In this document: one piece after another, positions 33,271-40,884 of the stretch
Position numbering within the stretch: the stretch's first letter is position 1
How the letters are laid out: every line of letters begins with the position of its first letter
NCBI RefSeq assembly: GCF_947496075.1
Contig: NZ_CANMBJ010000002.1
Span: 1,178,001-1,242,000, forward strand
From: an uncultured Tateyamaria sp.
GTDB lineage: Bacteria > Pseudomonadota > Alphaproteobacteria > Rhodobacterales > Rhodobacteraceae
Reading direction: 5' to 3'
Length of the DNA stretch: 64,000 bases
The notes under the pieces: model-generated
What the model was told of the DNA's origin: nothing
Databases searched by the model: none
What the model saw: the letters and a program-made list of their open reading frames with translations, nothing else
Made by a program: the position numbers and the translations under genes

Positions 33271-33701
33271 GACAGCGCACCCCAATAGGTGCCCTTGGCA
33301 CCCGGTGACGCGCCCAGAACCACGTGACCGCCGTTCAGCACATCAACGGGGTCCGCTGTGACAAATGCGATGGTGCCCACGTCTTGCGTGGTTGGATCGG
33401 GAAGCTGGGAATAGAGTTCAAAGACCAGTAATGTGGTGGGGTTCTGGTTGGACGCCAAAGCGCCGCTGACCACCATGATGGGGGTTTCCGCTTCTACGGC
33501 ACGTGCCCAGACGTTCGTGGCTTGCGTGAAGCTGACTGGGCGGGGTTGCCCTTGCGCGGCGTGAAGGTAGCCCGTGCGGGGGTCAGTTGGGGCCACATCC
33601 CCGGACTGATACCAAACCCGGTTCCGCGACTGAAACGCAGTCAGGGGGCCGGTCCCAAGATCGGTCCACTCTGTTGAAACTGAAACGCGGGTGGTGGGCA
33701 T
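33267..33701 (-). CDS. Hypothetical structural-type protein
   Basis: A 144-residue beta-rich protein whose N-terminal 80 residues resemble the next gene. The C-terminal half (FELYSQLPDPTTQDVGTIAFV, LGASPGAKGTYWGA) is extra. It is coupled to its paralogue by a four-base overlap. No family recognised; duplicated small beta-proteins beside a portal gene may decorate the capsid. Confidence 0.65.
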   Translation of the reverse strand: MPTTRVSVSTEWTDLGTGPLTAFQSRNRVWYQSGDVAPTDPRTGYLHAAQGQPRPVSFTQATNVWARAVEAETPIMVVSGALASNQNPTTLLVFELYSQLPDPTTQDVGTIAFVTADPVDVLNGGHVVLGASPGAKGTYWGALS

Positions 33702-33778
33702 CGGGTCGCCAAGGAAAGTTCACTTGGCGTCCTATTGGTCCCAAATTTGCGGATGCGTCAAAAGCCCGGTTCTCGGAT

Positions 33779-33824
33779 TTTGTCAGTCCTTCACGGTCCT
33801 TCGCGATATTTGTCAGTATTTCAC
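33779..33824. repeat. Two direct repeats, TTTGTCAGT-n-TTCAC
   Basis: TTTGTCAGTCCTTCAC (33779) and TTTGTCAGTATTTCAC (33809) are spaced 30 bases apart, about three helical turns, in the only gap of the structural operon. The spacing and near identity suggest a regulator or activator site upstream of the gene at 33267. Confidence 0.5.
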
Positions 33825-33840
33825 ATGGGCACGCGACTGA

Positions 33841-34134
33841 TCATGACGCTTGCCGCGCCTTCCGGGTTTCCATCCATTCCACCAGCAAGGCTTCCGACTG
33901 AACCAGACGCCGCGCACGGGCGCGCAGTTCGGCTTGCTTGTCAGGGTCGTTTTCCTGATGAACCCGCCGCTTTATCGCATAGTCACAGAATTGCATCCCG
34001 CGCACGATTTCAGCGGGCACCGAATTCTGGAATTCCCGCAGCAATCCCCGCGCCAGATCAGCCGGATTTTCGGTTTCAGACGCCAAAAGCGCTGCAAGGG
34101 CAATCTGGGCTTCCATTTTCGTCCCGTGTTTCAT
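33841..34134 (-). CDS. Small helical hypothetical protein
   Basis: A 97-residue, strongly helical, charged protein (MKHGTKMEAQIALAALLASE, RRVHQENDPDKQAELRARARRLVQS). It is coupled to the preceding gene by a four-base overlap. No known family; small helical proteins here may act in packaging or head assembly, but nothing proves it. Confidence 0.65.
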   Translation of the reverse strand: MKHGTKMEAQIALAALLASETENPADLARGLLREFQNSVPAEIVRGMQFCDYAIKRRVHQENDPDKQAELRARARRLVQSEALLVEWMETRKARQAS

Positions 34135-34463
34135 TCAGGCACCCCGTTTTTAGCGCCATCTGGCGCGGTTGTCGTGTTTTCCGGGGACGTACCCCCGGAA
34201 AGGATTTCCACAGGCTTCTGGGGCACCCAGTGTGCCACCCCGCCGATCATCACACGCTTCATCAGCGGCGCGGATAGCTTCCCAGACCGGCGCGCGTTCT
34301 GGATCACGTTGCGATTGCGTTCAGCCATGAAGTCCTGAACCGACCCAACCGGATCGGTCAGGTATTTGTCCCGGATCAGGTCCACATATTCGACTTCCGG
34401 CGTTGCCTTCTGGCGCAGTTCAAAACCACGATGGTGCAGGCACGTGTAGATGCGGTCATCCAT
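34131..34463 (-). CDS. Hypothetical protein
   Basis: A 110-residue basic protein (MDDRIYTCLHHRGFELRQK, VGSVQDFMAERNRNVIQNARRSG) with a Ser/Thr/Pro-rich tail. No recognised domain. It overlaps both neighbours and belongs to the minus-strand operon that leads to the portal and capsid genes. Confidence 0.65.
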   Translation of the reverse strand: MDDRIYTCLHHRGFELRQKATPEVEYVDLIRDKYLTDPVGSVQDFMAERNRNVIQNARRSGKLSAPLMKRVMIGGVAHWVPQKPVEILSGGTSPENTTTAPDGAKNGVPE

Positions 34464-35124
34464 GGGGCTGGTCCGCGATGGTCCGCAGGTCAGTCCAAGC
34501 GGCCCCGATGGTCACGGCGCGCAGATCGGTCATGGTGATCTGGTGACGAAACGATTTCAGCAAACTCAATTGCGGTTCGCTACCACCATCCAGCGGAATA
34601 GGCGGTTGTGGGCCATGTTCCCGCTTGTAGAAGGTCCGCCGCGCCCACCGCTTTTTTTGCCCCGGCACTAGCGTGACCAGTTCAATCTGGGTTGTGTGAA
34701 CAGAACGAACACGGGCGAACAAGGGATAGGGGCGCGCCATCACGCTGATGTCCACTACCGTGTTCGGGCTGTCCGGGTGCAGCGGTTCAGGCCGGGGCGA
34801 CACAGGCACGTCCATGTCATCGTGGTAGATTTCCAATGCCTGCAAAACCACGTCCGTGGGGGACATGCCTTTCAATGCGATGAACAAGCCATGATGGAAC
34901 TGGCGATAGTGCCGATAAAGGGCCTTGGTGTCGTCGGTCCAGCTAAGACGCTTGCCATTCCAGCCGATGTCAAACGCATCCTGACCAAGTTCCACCCGAA
35001 TGCTGGCCCATTCAGTGGTTGATCTTGTCGCGTTCACGAACACCAAAGGGCTGTTGTCCACGCGGCTGAAAAAAATAGGCAAGTGATGGGGCGCGCTGCA
35101 TGTCGCCAAGAGGTCTTCAATCAT
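34456..35124 (-). CDS. Hypothetical protein heading the structural operon
   Basis: A 222-residue protein (MIEDLLATCSAPHHLPIFFSR, SWTDDTKALYRHYRQFHHGLF). I see no terminase, Walker or nuclease motif. ATG at 35124 is used because AAGGGAC lies upstream; an earlier in-frame ATG would read through the repeat region. It is the first gene after the iteron-like repeats. Confidence 0.65.
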   Translation of the reverse strand: MIEDLLATCSAPHHLPIFFSRVDNSPLVFVNATRSTTEWASIRVELGQDAFDIGWNGKRLSWTDDTKALYRHYRQFHHGLFIALKGMSPTDVVLQALEIYHDDMDVPVSPRPEPLHPDSPNTVVDISVMARPYPLFARVRSVHTTQIELVTLVPGQKKRWARRTFYKREHGPQPPIPLDGGSEPQLSLLKSFRHQITMTDLRAVTIGAAWTDLRTIADQPHG

Positions 35125-35190
35125 GATGGGTCCCTTGGTTGGTGCGCTTCCCGGAAAACACCTGCCCATGGCTAGATGTATATATGGCCT

Positions 35191-35311
35191 GGAAATCAGT
35201 CCGGGGTCCGACCCCAAACGGCGGCAAAATCAGTCCGTTTTGCAAAAATCCTGCCGCCGAAAAATACAAACGGCGGCAAAATCGGTCCGGGAATGCCGCA
35301 AAATCAGTCCG
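35191..35311. repeat. Iteron-like direct repeats AAATCRGTCCG
   Basis: AAATCAGTCCG or AAATCGGTCCG occurs at 35193, 35227, 35279 and 35301. The second and third copies sit in a longer unit AAACGGCGGCAAAATCRGTCCG. All have the same orientation, between the winged-helix gene and the structural operon. They may be replication-origin iterons or operator sites for the winged-helix protein. Confidence 0.6.
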
Positions 35312-35316
35312 GGATT

Positions 35317-35685
35317 TTATTTTTTCAGGAAGTCTTTGGTGGCGGGTTTTCCGTCCGCTGTGGCCAGTTCCGTCAGCCGATACATTGTGGCTTTTCCTGC
35401 CCCCTCTACGCCCAGAAAGCCCCGCTGCGTGACCACCAGAAACCCAGCGGCTTCCAGTTCTTGCAACGCGCGCTGAACGGTATCGCGGGACAGTCCCGTC
35501 CGCATTGCCAACACCCGCTGGGACGCAGCAATCTGCCCGTTGTTTGTGCCGTCGAATTGACGTTTCAGCGACAGGTAGACCACCACCGCAGACGGTTTGA
35601 GGTCCAGCCAAGCCTGCGTGTCCATCAGCCAGTGGTGGACTTGGACAAACTTGGCATTGCCGCGTTTGAATTTGGTTCTGCCCAT
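35317..35685 (-). CDS. Winged-helix DNA-binding protein (replication or regulatory)
   Basis: A 122-residue protein: KFVQVHHWLMDTQAWLDLKP then RVLAMRTGLSRDTVQRALQELEAAGFLVV, a winged helix like those of phage and plasmid initiation or control proteins. Start ATG at 35685 with GGGGCAGG upstream; an earlier ATG at 35715 is possible. Iteron-like repeats start right after its stop, a layout that suggests Rep-origin or repressor-operator. Confidence 0.75.
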   Translation of the reverse strand: MGRTKFKRGNAKFVQVHHWLMDTQAWLDLKPSAVVVYLSLKRQFDGTNNGQIAASQRVLAMRTGLSRDTVQRALQELEAAGFLVVTQRGFLGVEGAGKATMYRLTELATADGKPATKDFLKK

Positions 35686-35796
35686 GCCTGCCCCGATTGC
35701 TGGCAAGCCTGTCACGTGCTAGTGACGTGGTGTGCATAAGACGTGCCTTTTTCATGAAGGGTACGGACCCCGGTGGATCAGTCCGCCGGGGTTTTC

Positions 35797-36003
35797 TTAT
35801 GCGGTGGACTGATCCTTGAGGGTCGGACCACCCACGGGCAGATCAGCGATGAATTGGTCAATCACGTCTTCATGCCAGTAGTTCCGGCCACCCATCTTCA
35901 CGGGGCGCGGAATGGTGCCGCTTACAATGTCGCGGTGGATGGTTTTTTTGGACCGATTGCCCAGCCGGTCACATAGTTCATCAATGTTCAGAAGTTTGGC
36001 CAT
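35797..36003 (-). CDS. AlpA-like transcriptional regulator/excisionase
   Basis: A 68-residue helix-turn-helix protein (LLNIDELCDRLGNRSKKTIHRDIVSGTIPRPVKMGGRNYW) of the AlpA/MerR-like group. AlpA proteins activate or assist excision of islands and stand next to the integrase in Gram-negative phage-inducible islands, as here. AGGGAAA lies upstream. Confidence 0.85.
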   Translation of the reverse strand: MAKLLNIDELCDRLGNRSKKTIHRDIVSGTIPRPVKMGGRNYWHEDVIDQFIADLPVGGPTLKDQSTA

Positions 36004-36193
36004 GTGCTGTTTCCCTTGCTTTGAGTCACGCCGCCGTTCAGGCGGTCATGACTCTGCTTTCAGGGAACGCGGGTTGTGTCAAATTGCTGTTTTTGCACAC
36101 GTTTGTGCCATTCTTGCCTGAACGTGCCCGAACGTGCCCGAATGCAAATTGCCCTGCGAAAAAAAAGGCCGATTGTGATCGAAACTGTAACAA

Positions 36194-37483
36194 TTACCGC
36201 CCAAACTGGATGATGTTGGGTGCAGGCGCGGTTGTTTCGACGGGTGCAGTCAAGAACTGACCCCAGCTTTCCAGACGTTCGCGGCGTTCTTCAATGCGCG
36301 GGTCTTGGTCATAGTGCCAGCCCACGCCCTTCACCACTTTGTGGGCCATACATTCGCGGATAAGCGGGTCATCCACACCGTAGGTCTTAAAGCCCCAAGT
36401 CATGAACGATGTGCGGAAGCCGTGGCCCGTGACGGTCTTCATCAAATCGTTGCCGTAGACCCCGCGTTCTTTCAGGATGTCATTCAGCCGGTTTTCGGTG
36501 ATCACGCCCTTTTTGAACGCCTTGGAATTGTGGAAAACATAGTTGCCGGAATTGCTGCGATGGGCCAAGGCCAGCCGGATCACGTTCATGGCTTCCCGGC
36601 TTAGGGGCTGGATGAAGTCTTCATCTTCCTTGGACTTCATACGGTCGCCTTCCTGCACCCACAAGTTGCCGTGGATTTCATCCCATGTCAGCCACCGCAT
36701 GTTCTGGGTGCGCAGGGCGGTCAGCATCAGAAAACGCATGGCCAGATCATCCAGACTGTCCCCCAGCGACTGGTAGAAGGCGCGCAGTTCGGTGACGGGC
36801 AGGTGGCGCTTGCGTTGGGGCTTCTTCTTCCGGCCCCGGTGGTCGATGGGCAGACCATCTTCCACGTCATCCATGAAGTTCCGGTCCACGTTCTGGCCAC
36901 AGATACCGCGTGCATATTTGAAGATTTGGCGCAGGCAGATGATGGCCTTGCGGGCTTGGTCATTGCTGTGGTTGCGGATTTCTAGGATCAGCTTGGCCAT
37001 TTCGTGGATGCTGATGTCTTCCATGTTGCGCTTGCCCAGCTTCACCTTGAAGCCGTGAGGGAAGTGGTCCTTTTCCGGTTCCAACATGTAAAGCCGCATG
37101 GGGTTGAACCACTGGTTGGGCTTTTCGCCATGAAACAGGGTGGGGGACTTCACGTCATCCCAAAATTCACTGGCCACGTCTTCCAGCGTGCGGGGCGGGA
37201 ACCGTTCATCCCGATCTATGCGCGCCTTGAAGGCTTTGGGATTGTCGCCAGCAGCGTGGATGGCCCGCCACTTGGCGGCTTGCTTGCGGGCGTCTGCCAG
37301 CGTCATGGCGGGATACATGCCGATGTAGAGGCGTTCCTTGGTGCCCTTCCACTGGTATGTGAACAAGATTTGGGCCTGTCCGTCGCCCCGGCCTTCAAAG
37401 TAGAGGCCCCCGCCATCGGACTTGCCGGACTTGGATTTGGCCAGTGCTTTGATCTGGCGGTCTTGTAGCTTTTCGATTGCCAT
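36194..37483 (-). CDS. Tyrosine integrase of element 2 (P4-type, DUF4102)
   Basis: A 429-residue integrase beginning MAIEKLQDRQIKALAKSK, with the DUF4102 arm-binding start (GGGLYFEGRGDGQAQILFTYQW). The catalytic domain shows Arg in LTALRTQNMRWL, His-x-x-Arg in GHGFRTSFMTW, His in MAHKVV and Tyr in WHYDQD. It is adjacent to the tRNA-Ser attachment site (37704), as usual for P4-type tRNA integrases. Start at 37483 has AAGGACC upstream; the frame extends to 37516. Confidence 0.93.
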   Translation of the reverse strand: MAIEKLQDRQIKALAKSKSGKSDGGGLYFEGRGDGQAQILFTYQWKGTKERLYIGMYPAMTLADARKQAAKWRAIHAAGDNPKAFKARIDRDERFPPRTLEDVASEFWDDVKSPTLFHGEKPNQWFNPMRLYMLEPEKDHFPHGFKVKLGKRNMEDISIHEMAKLILEIRNHSNDQARKAIICLRQIFKYARGICGQNVDRNFMDDVEDGLPIDHRGRKKKPQRKRHLPVTELRAFYQSLGDSLDDLAMRFLMLTALRTQNMRWLTWDEIHGNLWVQEGDRMKSKEDEDFIQPLSREAMNVIRLALAHRSNSGNYVFHNSKAFKKGVITENRLNDILKERGVYGNDLMKTVTGHGFRTSFMTWGFKTYGVDDPLIRECMAHKVVKGVGWHYDQDPRIEERRERLESWGQFLTAPVETTAPAPNIIQFGR

Positions 37484-37532
37484 CGGTCGGTCCTTCCGTG
37501 GAACAAAGAAGAACAAACTGCCCAGTGCGGGT

Positions 37533-37674
37533 CTGTCTGTCCTCTCATCTGTCCTTTTTTTTGTCGCTTAATGACATGGATATAGGAACGCTGACCGCGT
37601 TTCGGCAAACAGAAAATTTCCTGCATCGCCTTGTAAATAAGGGGTTTGGGTGCTGTTTGTCCCCGTTTGGGGTG
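37533..37674. repeat. Right-end repeats of element 2 (candidate integrase arm sites)
   Basis: CTGTCTGTCC-5-TCTGTCCTTT at 37533-37557 and TGTCCCCGTTTGGGGTG at 37658 match repeats near the opposite end (22366 and 22408). They lie between the integrase gene and the attachment core. Confidence 0.65.
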
Positions 37675-37703
37675 GCTACGTCTCAACTAAAAAAAACGGT
37701 AGC

Positions 37704-37720
37704 TGGCGGAGAGACAGGGA
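37704..37720. repeat. Attachment-site core within tRNA-Ser 3' end
   Basis: TGGCGGAGAGACAGGGA is the tRNA-proximal copy of the core found at 22305 (16 bases) and 6989 (14 bases). Confidence 0.85.
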
Positions 37721-37793
37721 TTCGAACCCTGGGTGGGCTTGCACCCACAACGGTTTTCGAGACCGCCCCGTTCGACCACTCCGGCACCTCTCC
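37704..37793 (-). tRNA. tRNA-Ser (anticodon CGA)
   Basis: The reverse strand reads GGAGAGGTGCCGGAGTGG, an anticodon loop CTCGAAA (anticodon CGA), a long variable arm TGGGTGCAAGCCCA, the T-arm GGGTTCGAATCCC and an encoded CCA. Length is 90 bases. The acceptor stem GGAGAGG pairs with TCTCTCC. Its 3' end is the integration target for both elements and stays intact. Confidence 0.97.
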
Positions 37794-37953
37794 GCGGGGG
37801 TCTGGTGCGCTCAATTACGGTGAACGACGCCGACGCGCAAGGCAGTTTTTCATCAAAGCCGTTTACACGGGAAATTTGATGGACGCGCTCGCAAAAACAC
37901 ATACCCTTGGTGCTGAGGTTGATATGCCCGAGCAGATAGAAATGAGGTATCCC

Positions 37954-38781
37954 ATGCGTGCTCTTCGATACGGATTTGCAGCCCTTGTCCTGACATTTGC
38001 CATGTCTGTTTCCGCCTTTGCGGCGGATCGGGCCAAACTGCAGGATTTTCTTGAAGTCACAGGTTTCGATGTTGCGCTTGAAAGTATCCGACTGTCAGCA
38101 AGTTCTGCCCCCGAAATGCTTGGTTTGCAGGCCGAAGATTTTGGAACGGAATGGACCCGGCTTACAAAGGATGTCTTCAAAACCGAGGTCATGCATGATC
38201 TGGCTCTGGATATCCTGGAAAGGACCCTCGAAGACGACATGCTGACCCATGCGGCGGATTTCTATGCAACGGACCTTGGGCAACGTCTGGTTCAAGCTGA
38301 AAACGCCAGCCATATGAAGGAAGATGATGCGCTGAAGCACGACAGTGGCGAAGCTATTGTTGCGGGGCTTGAACGATTGGACAGTCCTCGTCTTGACTAT
38401 CTCAAGCGTATGAACAAAGCGTCTGACAGCGCGGGGGTAAGTATCCGAGCAATTCAGGAAATCCAGGTCCGGTTCCTTATGGCTGCCGCGGGTGCGGGTA
38501 TCATTGAATTGCAGCTGGAGGAGCCGGATTTGCGCGAGCTTCTGTCCAGCGATGAGGATGTCTTGAAGGAAGAGATTGCGGCAAGCGCGTTGACTGGCGC
38601 CGCTTACACGTACCAGTCTTTTTCCGATCAAGAGGTGCTGGAATATGCCAAAGCCCTCGAAAACCCAAAGATGCGTCACGTATACGACCTGATGAACGCG
38701 GTGCAGTACGAGATCATGGCAAACCGGTTCGAGGCATTGGCCCGTGCCATGCAATCGTTGCAACCCAGTCAGGAGCTTTAG
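37954..38781 (+). CDS. DUF2059 domain-containing exported protein
   Basis: A 275-residue protein with a signal peptide (MRALRYGFAALVLTFAMSVSAFAAD) and a helical DUF2059-type body (ALDILERTLEDDMLTHAADFYATDLG). Start ATG at 37954 has GAGG six bases upstream. The frame is open farther back through the tRNA gene, which is not coding. It is directly followed by a second protein of similar type. DUF2059 proteins are periplasmic with unknown function. Confidence 0.78.
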   Translation: MRALRYGFAALVLTFAMSVSAFAADRAKLQDFLEVTGFDVALESIRLSASSAPEMLGLQAEDFGTEWTRLTKDVFKTEVMHDLALDILERTLEDDMLTHAADFYATDLGQRLVQAENASHMKEDDALKHDSGEAIVAGLERLDSPRLDYLKRMNKASDSAGVSIRAIQEIQVRFLMAAAGAGIIELQLEEPDLRELLSSDEDVLKEEIAASALTGAAYTYQSFSDQEVLEYAKALENPKMRHVYDLMNAVQYEIMANRFEALARAMQSLQPSQEL

Positions 38782-39552
38782 ATGCGCCTTGCCGTTCTGA
38801 GCCTGTCACTATGGATGCTCACGCAGGCAGCCTGGGCTGACGTCAACCGTTTGATTGATGCGATGGGCGTGCCCGAATTGATCGGGGCCTTTGTCACTGA
38901 AGGCCTGGAAGCGGGGCAATCGATTGACGAGGCATTTTTGAACGGGCAGGGCGGCGATGTATGGGCGGATACCGTGCAACGGCTGTATGATCCTTCGCGC
39001 ATGGAAACCGAATTGCGCACCATAATGGCGGAACACTTGGAGCCGGAGGCGGCGGCGCAGGCGCTGTTGTTCTTCGAGAGCGAGCTGGGCGAACGTATTA
39101 TTGCGCTGGAGGTGCAGGCGCGGCAGACATTTCTCGATGATTCCGTTGAAGATGCCGCCAAGGCCAGCCCGGCTGCGCGCGGCGACAAGGTTACGGACTA
39201 CTTGGTGTCTCGGGATTTGATCGAACGGAATACGGACGTTGCCGTTGCGGCGCAGGCCGCTTTTTTAGATGGGGTGTCGGACAGCTCAGGCCGAAATGAT
39301 GAAGCCCCGGATATGGATCAACTGCGCGCGCGCATTCTAGTCGATACGGAGAGCTGGTTGCGCGGGTACAACGCGCTGGCCCAATCGGCGATGACGGATG
39401 ACGAGATTGCCATCTACACAGCCTTTTGGGAAACCGATGTGGGCATGGCTGTTGACGATGCCCTGTTCCTTGCTTTCGGTCAAAGCTACACAACGCTTTC
39501 CTATGGATTGGGACAGGCGGCGGGCCGACTTCTGCCGCAAAATGAACTCTGA
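38782..39552 (+). CDS. DUF2059-like exported protein
   Basis: A 256-residue protein starting immediately after the stop of its neighbour. Signal peptide MRLAVLSLSLWMLTQAAWAD; helical body (LRTIMAEHLEPEAAAQALLFFESELGERI, then MTDDEIAIYTAFWETDVG) with two DUF2059-like halves. It appears to be a diverged tandem duplicate of 37954. Function unknown. Confidence 0.78.
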   Translation: MRLAVLSLSLWMLTQAAWADVNRLIDAMGVPELIGAFVTEGLEAGQSIDEAFLNGQGGDVWADTVQRLYDPSRMETELRTIMAEHLEPEAAAQALLFFESELGERIIALEVQARQTFLDDSVEDAAKASPAARGDKVTDYLVSRDLIERNTDVAVAAQAAFLDGVSDSSGRNDEAPDMDQLRARILVDTESWLRGYNALAQSAMTDDEIAIYTAFWETDVGMAVDDALFLAFGQSYTTLSYGLGQAAGRLLPQNEL

Positions 39553-39576
39553 AATGATGTCAAACGATTGTTTGCT

Positions 39577-40590
39577 TCAAAGGTAAGTCGCCAATATGCG
39601 GCCCTCGTGAGAGCTTGCAATGGGATATGCCATGTCTGCTTCCGGACAGTTCGTGTGCGCCAATTCCGGGAAGAGCGCTATGATTTCTGCGGTTTGGTCT
39701 GGGTCCAGTGTGCGACGGGCATGCGGGCCAAGATAGAAGCTTTCTGCAGCGCACCCATTTGCCCAAACGACCCTGTGTGCGTCGAACATGATGTGGACGT
39801 ATGTGACGAAGCCGTTGGGTGCGCTGCGGATGGTGTCGCCGTTCACGAGGTGTTTGGCGGCGACCAGAAGACGCGACTCTCCCGTCAGGACTTCGGTTGC
39901 ACCACTTTCAAGCAGGATCCTGTGATTTGGTGACACGGTCAGATCGCGCCTTGTGCCCAGTATGCCCGCCGAAATTGTTACCGGCACACGGTCACCGATT
40001 GCAGGTACGGTTCGCGTTCCGACCCACTGCACCGGTTGGGGGCCATGATCCATGGTGCTGACCAAGTCGCCGGGCTTCAGCTTTTCGACAGGACGTGTCC
40101 CGCCGGGGACCCGGATGCGGGTGCCTGGTGTAAAGCAAACAAACTCGGAGTAGGGTCGCGGGCTACGGCCAATATTACCTTCATCCGTAAATATGTATTG
40201 CTGGCCCGGAACCACTGGTTGGTTGGAAATGAACGCTGTCGTTGTGTTGTTTCCGGTATTGTTCTCACCGATCGTAATTGAAAAGCCTTCAAACCCGTTG
40301 TCGTCGGTTAGAACATAGTTGATGACTACCTGCGAACCGGCCGGGTAGGTGACGTTATCAATCGTGACTGGACTCGCTAACACCTGATTGGTGTCTGTCG
40401 GTGCTTCGTTGAAATTCGGATCGTCATCATCAATGACAATCTGCATTGGCTGCGCGCTTGGATCCAACCGAATGCTAAAGGGCGGATCCCCCTGCGCTTG
40501 CGCGCTGCGTTCGTTCGGAGGCGTAATGTTTCCGCCGGATGTGTCAAAATCATCAAGCTGGTAGACCCACTGCAAGGTATATAAAGGCAT
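39577..40590 (-). CDS. Hint (Hedgehog/intein) domain-containing protein
   Basis: A 337-residue protein. The N-terminal 150 residues are a beta-rich, Asn/Asp-rich region. The Hint module begins CFTPGTRIRVPGGTRPVEKLKPGDLV and has the SPNHRILLE histidine motif, then ALFPELAHTN near the C-terminus. Such proteins are common in Roseobacters and are probably secreted, with autoproteolysis at the Cys. No C-terminal Asn splice junction is evident, so it is Hint-like rather than a full intein. Confidence 0.85.
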   Translation of the reverse strand: MPLYTLQWVYQLDDFDTSGGNITPPNERSAQAQGDPPFSIRLDPSAQPMQIVIDDDDPNFNEAPTDTNQVLASPVTIDNVTYPAGSQVVINYVLTDDNGFEGFSITIGENNTGNNTTTAFISNQPVVPGQQYIFTDEGNIGRSPRPYSEFVCFTPGTRIRVPGGTRPVEKLKPGDLVSTMDHGPQPVQWVGTRTVPAIGDRVPVTISAGILGTRRDLTVSPNHRILLESGATEVLTGESRLLVAAKHLVNGDTIRSAPNGFVTYVHIMFDAHRVVWANGCAAESFYLGPHARRTLDPDQTAEIIALFPELAHTNCPEADMAYPIASSHEGRILATYL

Positions 40591-40884
40591 GCTGTGTTTG
40601 CCTCGCTTTCAGAGCAAATATTCAAAATGACAATCTGCTATCTTGGGTAGAAATGTGACTGCCCGTTTCGCCATCGGCAAAGTCCCGCTTAAGTGTTTTT
40701 TCTTGGGAGTAACGCCAGCCCCTTGACTTGCCGTAGGAATGCTTGAATAAGCGCGCATTCTGGCGGCGTTTGCGTTGTCAGATCATATGGATATCGCCCG
40801 AATGGGCGCGCTGTCTGAGGTGGCAAGTGCCGTAAACTCCCGAGACCGGGGACCACAAGACGCGGTAACAAAAGGAAGAACGCA
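40591..40884. promoter_or_regulatory. rplU leader with a candidate promoter
   Basis: A 294-base gap upstream of rplU. TTGACT (40723) with AATAAG 17 bases later is a candidate promoter. A CTCCCGAGACCGGGGA hairpin-like stretch lies nearer the start and may belong to a regulatory leader. Confidence 0.35.

Larger units (their letters stand above)
22305..37720. mobile_element. Integrative element 2: capsid-gene-bearing satellite-like island at tRNA-Ser
   Basis: A roughly 15.4-kb element bounded by attachment cores at 22305 and 37704, with its integrase next to the tRNA. From the tRNA inward it encodes integrase, AlpA-like regulator, winged-helix protein, iteron-like repeats, several small unknowns, HK97 portal and protease-capsid fusion. 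The far arm carries a ParB-like protein, tiny genes and cargo. No terminase, tail, lysis or clear repressor gene is recognised. Capsid genes without tails plus int-alpA order is the pattern of capsid-forming phage-inducible islands; a decayed prophage is the alternative. Confidence 0.75.

Noticed and set aside
22305..37720. Capsid genes considered as part of a gene transfer agent
   Set aside because: The classic Rhodobacterales GTA has terminase, tail and baseplate genes and is not bounded by att sites with an integrase.
37477..37953. Long plus-strand open frame leading into the DUF2059 gene
   Set aside because: It runs through the tRNA-Ser gene and attachment site; the signal peptide and GAGG site put the true start at 37954.
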